A DNA stretch of 64,000 nt. Origin: Bacillota bacterium. Its GTDB lineage: Bacteria; Bacillota; Clostridia; Oscillospirales; Acutalibacteraceae. Position 1 is the first letter of the stretch; each line of letters begins with the position of its first letter. The stretch is from positions 62,001 through 126,000 of the forward strand of contig JAEWDK010000024.1 of NCBI GenBank assembly GCA_023390175.1, read 5' to 3'. The position numbers and the translations under genes were made by a program. Positions 18,039 through 25,826 of this stretch are shown here, piece after piece. The notes beneath the pieces were generated by a model. The model saw nothing but the letters and a program-made list of their open reading frames with translations, was not told where the DNA came from and did not search any database.

Positions 18039-18645
18039 GGTCGTCATCGGGCTTACCGGGCCAACCGGCGCGGGAAAATCCACTGTCGCGGCTGCGCTTG
18101 AAAAGGCGGGGTGCAGGATTATTGATGCGGATCGAATTGCCCATGACGCTGTCATGCAGCCGGAATGTATCATTAGGCTAAAAGCGGAATACGGCGCTGA
18201 TATTATGAAAGCAGACGGCAGTTTGAACCGCCGCCTGTTGGCACAGCGTGCTTTTTCCACTCCCGAAAAATCCGCACGGCTCAATGAAATTACCCATCCG
18301 ATCATTATGGATGAAATACTTGACCGTATTGCGCGGGAACAGCAAAGCGATGCCAAGGCCATTGTTTTGGACGCACCGCTTCTGTTTGAAAGCGGTGCAG
18401 ACCATTACTGTACGGCTACGATTTCCGTAACGGCGCCAATTGAACTGCGCCTTTCCCGCGTGATGAACCGCGATTCCATCACGCTTGAACTGGCCAAAGC
18501 GAGAATCGGCGCACAGCACGACGATGTTTATTATGATTCCCGCGCGGATTATGTATTTGACGGTGCGGCTGCTGCGGAAGGTATCCCCGAAAAAGCGCAA
18601 AAGATTTTAGAACGAATTCTTGGAGATGTGCATGAAAAAGTATAA
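18031..18645 (+). CDS. coaE: Dephospho-CoA kinase
   Basis: The 204-residue P-loop kinase carries out the last step of coenzyme A synthesis. The Walker A motif GPTGAGKST is at about residues 10-18, followed by DADRIAHD, which contacts dephospho-CoA. The start is most likely TTG 18031, seven bases after GAGGTG (18018-18023); a TTG at 18016 is the alternative but lies before that site. The start overlaps the end of tsaC and the 3' end overlaps the transglycosylase gene, indicating translational coupling. Confidence 0.94.
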   Translation: MSKVVIGLTGPTGAGKSTVAAALEKAGCRIIDADRIAHDAVMQPECIIRLKAEYGADIMKADGSLNRRLLAQRAFSTPEKSARLNEITHPIIMDEILDRIAREQQSDAKAIVLDAPLLFESGADHYCTATISVTAPIELRLSRVMNRDSITLELAKARIGAQHDDVYYDSRADYVFDGAAAAEGIPEKAQKILERILGDVHEKV

Positions 18646-19231
18646 GAAAACCGCAATCGTTTGTGCTGTCCTTGTACTGCTGCTTTTCATTGGATCTTTC
18701 TTTTTAAACCGTGGTTATGAGTATTTTATGAAAAAGGCATATCCGATCAAGTACACACAAACAGTTGAAAAGGAAGCCGCAGCAAACCATCTTGACCCCG
18801 CTCTGGTTTATTCCGTGATTAAGGCGGAAAGCAATTTTAATGCCGACGCAATGTCCCGAGCCGGGGCAATCGGACTGATGCAGCTGACGCCGGACACCTT
18901 TGACTGGCTTCAGACGAAATTAAAAAGTGAAACAAAATACACAGCGGAAGACCTAAAAACGCCGGAAATCAACATTCGTTACGGCTGTAGATTCCTTTCG
19001 CTGCTGCTTGAAAAGTATCCCCAAAAGCGAACGGCGCTCAGCGCTTACAACGCGGGAATAGGCACAGTGAATATTTGGCTGAAGGACTCCAGCATTTCTC
19101 AGGACGGAGCCACACTCAACAGTATTCCTTATGCGGAAACCAGGAAGTATGTTGATGCCGTTTTGCAGAATTACGATAAATACACAAATTTATACCAATT
19201 TAACAGCAGAGGAGAAAATACGAATGGCTAA
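18632..19231 (+). CDS. Membrane-anchored lytic transglycosylase, SLT domain
   Basis: The 199-residue protein has an N-terminal membrane anchor (about 7-25) followed by an SLT (goose-lysozyme-like) domain. The catalytic Glu66 lies in KAESNFN, followed by SRAGAIGLMQLTP and later ALSAYNAG, the full family signature. It cleaves glycan strands of peptidoglycan outside the membrane. ATG 18632 has GGAG at 18622-18625. It overlaps the end of coaE (14 bases) and the start of the M18 gene (8 bases). Confidence 0.93.
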   Translation: MKKYKKTAIVCAVLVLLLFIGSFFLNRGYEYFMKKAYPIKYTQTVEKEAAANHLDPALVYSVIKAESNFNADAMSRAGAIGLMQLTPDTFDWLQTKLKSETKYTAEDLKTPEINIRYGCRFLSLLLEKYPQKRTALSAYNAGIGTVNIWLKDSSISQDGATLNSIPYAETRKYVDAVLQNYDKYTNLYQFNSRGENTNG

Positions 19232-20636
19232 GAAAATGGAAAAAGAAGAAGTAAAAAAGCTGACGGAGCAGCTCCTGATTAACCGTAAAAACGGATATTT
19301 TCAGGTTCCGGACGAAAAAGTGAAAAAGGCGGATCATTTTTGCGAAGGCTATAAAAAGTTTTTGAACCTTGCAAAAACAGAGCGGGAAGTGGTTGACTAT
19401 TCAGTAAAGGCAATCGAACAGGCCGGCTTCGAGCTGTACAGCTCCGATAAAAAATACAAGGCGGGCGATAAAGTTTATTACAACAATCGCGGCAAAGCGC
19501 TGATTGTAGCTGTAATCGGCAAAAACGGCTGTAAAAACGGCGTTCGCATAGCCGCCGCACACATTGATTCACCCCGCCTTGATTTAAAGCCGCATCCGCT
19601 CTATGAGAAGGACGACATTGCGTGGTTTAAAACACATTATTATGGCGGAATCAAAAAATATCAGTGGACCGCGATTCCTCTTTCCATGCATGGCCGTGTT
19701 ATGCTGAAAGACGGCACAAAGGTTGACATCCGTCTTGGAGAAGAAGAAGGGGAGCCTCAATTCTGTGTTACGGATTTACTTCCGCATTTAAGTGCAGAGC
19801 AAATGGAAAAAACACTGGCAAAAGCAATTGAGGGCGAGAATCTTAATATCGCCATCGGAAGCTGGCCTGTCAGAGCGGACGAAGGGGAAAACCTTGTCAA
19901 GCTCAATATTATGAAGCTGATTCATGAAAAATACGGAATGACCGAGGAAGACTTTGTTTCCGCGGACATTGAATTTGTTCCCGGCTTTAAGGCGGCAGAT
20001 ATCGGGTTTGACCGCAGCATGATTGGTGCTTACGGTCACGATGACAGAGTATGCGCTTACCCGGCTTTGATGGCGGCGCTCAATGTTGATACACCGGAAA
20101 ATACGGTTATCACTGTTTTGGCCGACAAGGAAGAAGTGGGAAGCGACGGAAACACCGGCTTGAATTCCCAATTTATGCATTATTTTATTTCCGATTTGGC
20201 ACAGGCCGAGGGTTTGGAGCCGCGCCATGTTTTAAGTAAATCCAAATGCCTTTCCGCCGATGTAACGGCAGCATTTGACCCCAACTATGCCAGTGCCTAT
20301 GAGTCGATTAATTCCTGTTATGTCAATAATGGCGTCGGCATGGCAAAATACACAGGCTCAAGAGGTAAGAGCGGCAGCAGCGAGGCGAGCGCGGAATTCG
20401 TTGCCGAAGTCCGCAATATTTTCGAGCAGAACGATGTGCTTTGGCAAATCGGCGAGCTTGGCAAGGTGGACGCCGGCGGCGGCGGAACAGTAGCGCTGTA
20501 TATTGCAAACCTCGATGTTGACGTTATCGATGTTGGCGTACCCGTGCTTTCCATGCACTCCCCGTTCGAAGTGGTATCGAAACTGGATGTTTACATGACC
20601 TATCAGGGCATTAAAGCATTTTACGAAGCAAAATAA
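19224..20636 (+). CDS. M18 family metallo-aminopeptidase
   Basis: The 470-residue cytoplasmic dizinc aminopeptidase (aspartyl-aminopeptidase family) has metal-site motifs AAHIDSPRLDLKP, GHDDRVCAYPAL, DKEEVGSDG and, near the C-terminus, VLSMHSPFEV. It removes N-terminal residues, classically acidic ones; the exact preference is not visible. ATG 19224 is preceded by GAGGAG (19209-19214); the frame is open upstream but overlaps the transglycosylase gene. It is the last gene of the prfA run, followed by two hairpins. Confidence 0.94.
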   Translation: MAKKMEKEEVKKLTEQLLINRKNGYFQVPDEKVKKADHFCEGYKKFLNLAKTEREVVDYSVKAIEQAGFELYSSDKKYKAGDKVYYNNRGKALIVAVIGKNGCKNGVRIAAAHIDSPRLDLKPHPLYEKDDIAWFKTHYYGGIKKYQWTAIPLSMHGRVMLKDGTKVDIRLGEEEGEPQFCVTDLLPHLSAEQMEKTLAKAIEGENLNIAIGSWPVRADEGENLVKLNIMKLIHEKYGMTEEDFVSADIEFVPGFKAADIGFDRSMIGAYGHDDRVCAYPALMAALNVDTPENTVITVLADKEEVGSDGNTGLNSQFMHYFISDLAQAEGLEPRHVLSKSKCLSADVTAAFDPNYASAYESINSCYVNNGVGMAKYTGSRGKSGSSEASAEFVAEVRNIFEQNDVLWQIGELGKVDAGGGGTVALYIANLDVDVIDVGVPVLSMHSPFEVVSKLDVYMTYQGIKAFYEAK

Positions 20637-20653
20637 CAATACCGGCAAAACGA

Positions 20654-20672
20654 CGGGCCCAAACAGGGCCCG
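20654..20672 (+). terminator. Terminator after the M18 aminopeptidase gene
   Basis: Arms CGGGCCC (20654-20660) and GGGCCCG (20666-20672) with a 5-nt loop are followed by CCATTTTTG. Confidence 0.8.
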
Positions 20673-20704
20673 CCATTTTTGTGTGCAGCGCAAAGGCATA
20701 AAAC

Positions 20705-20732
20705 AAGGGGATGCACATTTGTGCATCCCCTT
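20705..20732. terminator. Terminator for pyk, probably bidirectional
   Basis: A 13-bp perfect stem (20705-20717, 20720-20732) has an A-rich left and T-rich right side. It lies 78 bases after the pyk stop on the - strand and is a second stop for the rightward operon. Confidence 0.75.
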
Positions 20733-20810
20733 TTGCCTGACGGCAGAGCCATATATTAAGGTGTTAAGAGTTTCTTACATGATTTGCCGCAGCCGGAATG
20801 ATATTACCGG

Positions 20811-22568
20811 TTATTTTTCACATTTTTCGACTCCGCTGAACACGATTCCGCGCGCCGCGTCAAGTGTAACGGTAGTCCCGCTTTTTAAAATTTGGGTAGC
20901 ATGCTCCGCGCCTATAATTACCGGTTTATCCAGTGCCAGTCCGACAATTGCGGCGTGGGAGTTCATTCCGCCCAACTCGGTTATGATTCCCGCCGCACCC
21001 TTTATAATTTTCAGTATTTTATTGCTTGTTTGCGGGATGACGAGAATATCGCCTTCCTTAAAAACCCTTGCAGCCTCGTCTTCATCGGCGCAGACACACA
21101 GGTTCCCGCAGACAGCGCCTTTGGTAACGCCCATGCCTGAAACAAGCACGTCGCCCACAAGCTGAACCTTCAGCAGGTTTGTCGTGCCGGAAACGCCCAG
21201 CGGAACGCCTGCCGTAATTACAACCAAATCTCCGTTTTTCACCAGGCCGTGCTTGCGCGCCTCGTCCACAACATGGTCAAACAATTCATCCGTATTGTTT
21301 TTTTCATCCACCATGATCGGAACAACGCCCCAGGAAAGATTCATTTGGCGCTGTACGGTCGGGTCGGTTGTGCCGCTGATGATCGGGCATTCCGGGCGGT
21401 ATTTTGAAATCATGCGGGCAGTTTTTCCGGACTTCGAAACGGTAATAATCGCGACTGCACCCAGGTCGTGCGCTGTAGTGCAGGTTGCGTGCGAAATAGC
21501 GGAAGTCACGTTCGGCTGCTCGGTAAAATCGCGTTTGGCAAAACGGGCTTTATAATCGATGTCACGTTCCGTGCGTTCGGCGATTAACGCCATGGTCTTG
21601 ACTGAAAGGATGGGGTAGTCGCCCGCAGCTGTTTCACCCGAAAGCATAATTGCGCTGGTGCCGTCGTAAATTGCGTTTGCTACATCCGTTGCCTCCGCTC
21701 TTGTCGGGCGCGGATTTTTCATCATGGAATCCAGCATCTGGGTTGCGGTGATAACCTGTTTGCCCGCGTTATAGGCTTTTTTAATCAGTTCTTTTTGAAT
21801 CACGGGGATTTCCTGAAGCGGAATTTCCACTCCGAGGTCGCCTCTTGCAACCATGATCCCGTCGGAAACCCGGATAATTTCATCAATATTATCAACGCCG
21901 TCCGAATTCTCGATTTTTGCAATAATTCGGATTTTATGGCAGTTAAGCTTCTCCAGCTCGGTTCGCAGCTCAATAATATCCTGCGCGGAACGTGTAAACG
22001 AAGCGGCAATAAAGTCAAAATCTTCTTTTACGGCAAAAGCAATATCCTCTTTATCTTTTGCACTGATGAAAGGAAGCGACAGCTTGATTCCCGGAACATT
22101 AATTCCTTTATGAGCAGATATTGTGCCGCCATTCATGACTGCGCAGTGAATATCGGTTTCGGTGCAGGATTCGACTTTCAGCTCAATCAGGCCGTCGTCA
22201 ATCAGAATTCTGGCGCCGGCGGATACTTCCTGCGGAAGACTCTGAAAAGTGATCGAAGCAATTGTTTCGTCGCCGATAATATCTCTGGAGGTCAGCGTGA
22301 ATTTGCTGCCGGTTTTAAGTGTAATCTTAGCCTGATTAAAATCTTTTACCCGAATTTCAGGGCCTTTTGTGTCCAATAAAAGAGCAACGGGAAGTTGAAG
22401 CTCGTCGCGCATCTTTTTCACCGCGTCCGAGCGAACCTTCTGTTCCGCCGCAGTTTGGTGTGAGAAGTTGAGTCTTGCAACATTCATGCCGGAAAGCATC
22501 AGCTGTTTCAGCACGTCGTCATTGTCTGTCGCAGGGCCGAGAGTACATATAATTTTTGTTTTTCTCAT
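20811..22568 (-). CDS. pyk: Pyruvate kinase with extra C-terminal PEP-utiliser domain
   Basis: The 585-residue glycolytic enzyme makes ATP and pyruvate from phosphoenolpyruvate and ADP. It has KIICTLGPA at the N-terminus, the active-site signature VARGDLGVEIP and the TATQMLDSM region. After the usual C-domain comes an extra ~80-residue PEP-utilising mobile domain, with GGMNSHAAIVG and its phosphohistidine-type His. This is the long form known from Bacillus and many clostridia. It is transcribed alone from 22625-22653. Confidence 0.97.
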   Translation of the reverse strand: MRKTKIICTLGPATDNDDVLKQLMLSGMNVARLNFSHQTAAEQKVRSDAVKKMRDELQLPVALLLDTKGPEIRVKDFNQAKITLKTGSKFTLTSRDIIGDETIASITFQSLPQEVSAGARILIDDGLIELKVESCTETDIHCAVMNGGTISAHKGINVPGIKLSLPFISAKDKEDIAFAVKEDFDFIAASFTRSAQDIIELRTELEKLNCHKIRIIAKIENSDGVDNIDEIIRVSDGIMVARGDLGVEIPLQEIPVIQKELIKKAYNAGKQVITATQMLDSMMKNPRPTRAEATDVANAIYDGTSAIMLSGETAAGDYPILSVKTMALIAERTERDIDYKARFAKRDFTEQPNVTSAISHATCTTAHDLGAVAIITVSKSGKTARMISKYRPECPIISGTTDPTVQRQMNLSWGVVPIMVDEKNNTDELFDHVVDEARKHGLVKNGDLVVITAGVPLGVSGTTNLLKVQLVGDVLVSGMGVTKGAVCGNLCVCADEDEAARVFKEGDILVIPQTSNKILKIIKGAAGIITELGGMNSHAAIVGLALDKPVIIGAEHATQILKSGTTVTLDAARGIVFSGVEKCEK

Positions 22569-22624
22569 CTTTAAGACTCCATTTCAACGTAAATAAATAA
22601 CATTTAAAAATTCACCCAGTATAT

Positions 22625-22653
22625 ATGATACTACACTTACAAAATTAAATCAA
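22625..22653 (-). promoter_or_regulatory. Predicted pyk promoter
   Basis: On the - strand: TTGATT (22653-22648), a 17-bp spacer and TATCAT (22630-22625). Confidence 0.55.
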
Positions 22654-22698
22654 ACGCAAGAACATATCTTGGACACTAACCCGAAAATTACAAATCGG

Positions 22699-22727
22699 TT
22701 GAAATTTTTTAATATAAGTTATACAAT
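22699..22727 (+). promoter_or_regulatory. Predicted promoter of the VanY-like gene
   Basis: TTGAAA (22699-22704), a 17-bp spacer and TACAAT (22722-22727), divergent from pyk and about 90 bases before the GTG start. Confidence 0.55.
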
Positions 22728-22823
22728 ATTTTATAAGAAGAGTGTAATATTCACCGGCGGTGCTGAAAAAGCAGCCGTTTTGTATAGAACAATTGCAATA
22801 ACAGAAAGAGGGAATGTACAAAA

Positions 22824-23642
22824 GTGCGTAAGCAGGGGGAAAGAGTAGTAAAAACACGCGCCGGCTGGCGAAAAGCCGACCAGGTGAAACGGATAAAAAT
22901 TGTAATGACGATGATTGCTGTGGCACTTTGCCTTTCCGTTGCCGCAGGGGGAGTGCTCGCTTGGGTACAGGTAAAACGCCCATTTAATCAATCTTCTTCC
23001 AGCAGTGCTTCGGCCAGTTCGGCACCCATATCTTCGGCAAGTGAATTGCTTCCGGTTTACGATGACAAGTATAATTTGCTTTTGGTCAATGCAGCATCTC
23101 CTTTGAAATCCGATTTCAGCGTATCACCCCAGAAATTTGACGGAGTGATGGTGGATGATCGGATTATTCCGGCGCTTAAAAAAATGACGGAGGACGCAAA
23201 GGCTGCCGGCTGCCCGTTAAAGCTGACGGGCGGCTATGTCGATGCCAAACAGCAGGAGGCGTTGTTTCAGGCTGCGGTGCAGAATCTGATGAAGAGTCAG
23301 CGTTACACACAGGTCAGGGCGCAAAATCAGGCGCAAATCACCGTTGGACGTGCGAACTACAACGAAAATCAAACCGGTATGGCGGTTCTTTTCTCTGCCG
23401 CGGGTTTGGCGGCAAATGGTGATTTTACCGCTACCGCCCAATACAAATGGCTTGTGAAAAACAGTATTTCCTACGGCTTTATCCTGCGCTACCCCGAAAA
23501 TAAAGTAGGTGCAACGGGCATGGCGTTCAATCCCTCCCATTTTCGCTACGTAGGTTCGGAACACGCCGTAAAGATGCGCGAGTACGGGATGTGCCTTGAA
23601 GAATATGCTTCCTATATCAAACATCAGGCTCAAAACGGCTGA
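22824..23642 (+). CDS. VanY-like membrane-anchored protein with degenerate active site
   Basis: The 272-residue paralogue of the carboxypeptidase at 10427 has a membrane anchor (about 26-48), a Ser/Ala-rich stalk (57-73) and an M15B-like domain. The fold signature TGMAV and the end SHFRYVGSEHAVKM are kept, but the catalytic positions are not: SGYRS has become GGYVD, zinc His and Asp of SEHxTGxAxD are Asn182 and Leu189, and the Glu base before the last His is Asn236. Only His239 remains. It is therefore probably a non-catalytic peptidoglycan-binding or regulatory protein. The GTG start at 22824 is preceded by GAGGGA; the start is moderately certain. Confidence 0.85.
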   Translation: MRKQGERVVKTRAGWRKADQVKRIKIVMTMIAVALCLSVAAGGVLAWVQVKRPFNQSSSSSASASSAPISSASELLPVYDDKYNLLLVNAASPLKSDFSVSPQKFDGVMVDDRIIPALKKMTEDAKAAGCPLKLTGGYVDAKQQEALFQAAVQNLMKSQRYTQVRAQNQAQITVGRANYNENQTGMAVLFSAAGLAANGDFTATAQYKWLVKNSISYGFILRYPENKVGATGMAFNPSHFRYVGSEHAVKMREYGMCLEEYASYIKHQAQNG

Positions 23643-23688
23643 TTTTATATTATTTGTTGCTTATTATAATTTTAATTGCAATTTATGC

Positions 23689-23717
23689 TTGCAATTTAAT
23701 TTTTACTATGGTAAAAT
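23689..23717 (+). promoter_or_regulatory. Predicted rpmE promoter
   Basis: TTGCAA (23689-23694), a 17-bp spacer ending TGG (extended -10) and TAAAAT (23712-23717). Confidence 0.65.
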
Positions 23718-23758
23718 TCAAATGTTGAGTTGCATTTTGGTCGAAAGAGGTGACAAGA

Positions 23759-23962
23759 ATGAAGGAAGCTATCCATCCAAAGTATAAAGAGACAACAATC
23801 ACATGTGCATGCGGAAATGTTATTAATACAAAGTCCACAAAAGAAAACATCCGCGTTGAAATATGCTCTAAGTGCCACCCGTTCTTTACAGGTAAACAAA
23901 AGCTTATTGATACAAGCGGACGTGTTGATATGTTTAAAAAGCGTTACGGCATCGATAAGTAA
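23759..23962 (+). CDS. rpmE: 50S ribosomal protein L31, zinc-binding form
   Basis: The 67-residue ribosomal protein has Cys16, Cys18, Cys36 and Cys39 (CACGN and CSKCHPFFTGKQ), so this is the zinc-containing C+ type; under zinc limitation such proteins can be exchanged for C- paralogues, none of which is in the window. ATG 23759 has AGAGGTGA upstream; a GTG at 23750 lies inside that site. Its own promoter and terminator flank it. Confidence 0.97.
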   Translation: MKEAIHPKYKETTITCACGNVINTKSTKENIRVEICSKCHPFFTGKQKLIDTSGRVDMFKKRYGIDK

Positions 23963-23992
23963 ACATCTTTTAATTGTCTTGATTAGCTTAGG

Positions 23993-24011
23993 CGGCGCAG
24001 TATCTGCGCCG
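23993..24011 (+). terminator. rpmE terminator
   Basis: An 8-bp stem CGGCGCAG/CTGCGCCG with a TAT loop is followed by TCTATTTTG. Confidence 0.75.
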
Positions 24012-24035
24012 TCTATTTTGTGTTCGTATTTCTTA

Positions 24036-24084
24036 AGGAGCCACTGATTTATTCTGCATACTCTTCATTAAATCAGTGACTCCT
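24036..24084. repeat. Long imperfect inverted repeat before yigZ
   Basis: Arms 24036-24051 and 24069-24084 are 16 bp with one mismatch (AGGAGCCACTGATTTA against TAAATCAGTGACTCCT), separated by 17 bases. No U-tract follows. It lies between the rpmE terminator and the yigZ ribosome-binding site. It could be a leader hairpin, a protein-binding site or a remnant of a small mobile repeat. Confidence 0.6.
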
Positions 24085-24107
24085 AAATGATTCTTGGCGG
24101 AGGGCTT

Positions 24108-24731
24108 ATGACGGAATATAAAACGGTTGCACAGGAATCTTCTGCACAGTTTACCGAGCGGCGTTCGCGTTTTATCGGTTTTGCAAAACCTGTCAATACG
24201 GAAGAGGAAGCCGTTTCGTTTATCAATGCGGTCAAGGCAAAGCATTGGGACGCAACACACAATGTTTACGCCTATTCCGTCCGTGCAGGGCAGATTAAGC
24301 GATATTCCGACGACGGGGAGCCGCAGGGTACGGCGGGCATTCCGACACTGGACGTAATTTTAAAATCCGATGTAACCGATGTGGCCGTCGTAGTGACACG
24401 CTATTTCGGCGGGGTTCTGCTCGGTGCGGGCGGCCTTGTCAGGGCTTATTCGCACGCCGCTTCCATTGCTCTGGAACAGGCGAAGATCATCACGATGCGC
24501 ACCTGCCTTATGGCGGAGGTAAACTGCGATTACAACCAGTACGGGCGGCTGGCCGCGCTGATTCCCGAAAGCGGGGGTGTGATCGACCATGCCGACTTTA
24601 CAGATACTGTAAAGGTCCGTTTTCACATGAGTGACGATAATATGGATACTTTCCGCCCAAAGCTGGCCGATGCGACCTGCGGCCAAAGCGAAATTTTGCT
24701 TCATGGTGAAAAATATTTTGAAAATTTATAA
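24108..24731 (+). CDS. YigZ/IMPACT family protein
   Basis: The 207-residue protein has the UPF0029 signature: RSRFIGFA near the N-terminus, then DDGEPQGTAGIP and TRYFGGVLLGAGGLVRAYSHAA, and a C-terminal ferredoxin-like domain. The eukaryotic homologue IMPACT regulates translation via GCN1; bacterial YigZ has no settled role. I preferred ATG 24108, with GGAGG at 24099-24103, over ATG 24087, which overlaps that region. The gap to the next gene is 69 bases. Confidence 0.93.
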   Translation: MTEYKTVAQESSAQFTERRSRFIGFAKPVNTEEEAVSFINAVKAKHWDATHNVYAYSVRAGQIKRYSDDGEPQGTAGIPTLDVILKSDVTDVAVVVTRYFGGVLLGAGGLVRAYSHAASIALEQAKIITMRTCLMAEVNCDYNQYGRLAALIPESGGVIDHADFTDTVKVRFHMSDDNMDTFRPKLADATCGQSEILLHGEKYFENL

Positions 24732-24800
24732 AGATATGCAGGAAATGTGTATGATTCTGCGTATATCTATTTGAAGTACATGATAATAGGTGGTGTCGCT

Positions 24801-25796
24801 ATGACTGTGAGCGAACGCACGATGAATATAGAAGAACAGATTCTGTCACCCTATGCCGCGCTTTCAAAAAATACAAAGGGCAGGGATGTACCGGAAGAGG
24901 AATGTGAATTAAGAACGCCCTATCAGCGCGACAGGGACAGAATCATTCACTGCAAGTCCTTTCGCCGCCTGAAACATAAAACGCAGGTCTTTCTTTCGCC
25001 GGAGGGAGACCACTACCGTACCCGGCTGACACATACACTCGAGGTTTCACAAATTGCGCGCACTATTGCGCGGGCGCTGCTGGTAAATGAGGATTTAACA
25101 GAAGCAATTTCTCTAGGGCATGATTTGGGGCACACCCCTTTCGGCCACGCGGGCGAACGCGCGCTGAATGAACTGTTCCCCGGCGGCTTTCGCCATTACG
25201 AGCAAAGTGTCCGTATTGTTGAGAAGCTGGAAAAAAACGGCCAGGGTTTAAATTTGACCACAGAGGTGCGCAACGGAATCCTCTGCCACACCAGGGGTAC
25301 CGAAGCTGTAACGCTGGAAGGCCGGATTGTCCGTTTAGCCGACCGCATCGCCTATATCAATCATGACATTGATGACGCCGAGCGGGCGGGGGTCTTGACG
25401 GAGAATAACATTCCGGGCGAAATCACCTCTGTTTTGGGCAGCCGTCGTTCCGAACGGATTGATACGCTGGTTCACTCGGTTGTAAAAAACAGTCAGGACG
25501 GCGCAATCCGGATGGATTCTGCAATTCAAAAGGCGTTCGACCAGCTGCATGACTTTATGTATGAACATGTTTACCTGAATCCGTATGCAAAGTCGGAAGA
25601 GAAAAAGGTTCCCTGCCTGATTGACGCGCTTTTTGATTATTTGAAAACGCCTGACCATCTTCCCGACGACATGCGCCGTATTGCGGAACAGGATGGAATC
25701 GAGCGTGCCGCGTGTGATTATATTGCCGGTATGACCGACCATTTCGCCATACAGCTTTTTCAAAACATTTACGTTCCGAAATCATGGAATATTTAA
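24801..25796 (+). CDS. HD-domain deoxynucleoside triphosphate triphosphohydrolase (dGTPase-like)
   Basis: The 331-residue protein of the Dgt-like HD family is predicted to split dNTPs into deoxynucleoside and triphosphate. It has FRRLKHKTQVF, RTRLTHTLEV (His78) and the metal pair His107-Asp108 in SLGHDLGHTPFGHAGE. The chosen ATG 24801 follows AGGTGG (24788-24793); the frame is open back to 24747 without a good ribosome-binding site. It precedes dnaG by 30 bases, an arrangement fitting DNA-synthesis quality control. The nucleotide preference is unknown. Confidence 0.93.
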   Translation: MTVSERTMNIEEQILSPYAALSKNTKGRDVPEEECELRTPYQRDRDRIIHCKSFRRLKHKTQVFLSPEGDHYRTRLTHTLEVSQIARTIARALLVNEDLTEAISLGHDLGHTPFGHAGERALNELFPGGFRHYEQSVRIVEKLEKNGQGLNLTTEVRNGILCHTRGTEAVTLEGRIVRLADRIAYINHDIDDAERAGVLTENNIPGEITSVLGSRRSERIDTLVHSVVKNSQDGAIRMDSAIQKAFDQLHDFMYEHVYLNPYAKSEEKKVPCLIDALFDYLKTPDHLPDDMRRIAEQDGIERAACDYIAGMTDHFAIQLFQNIYVPKSWNI

Positions 25797-25826
25797 TAGA
25801 GCCGGTTTGGGACAGGGGGTGACTGT

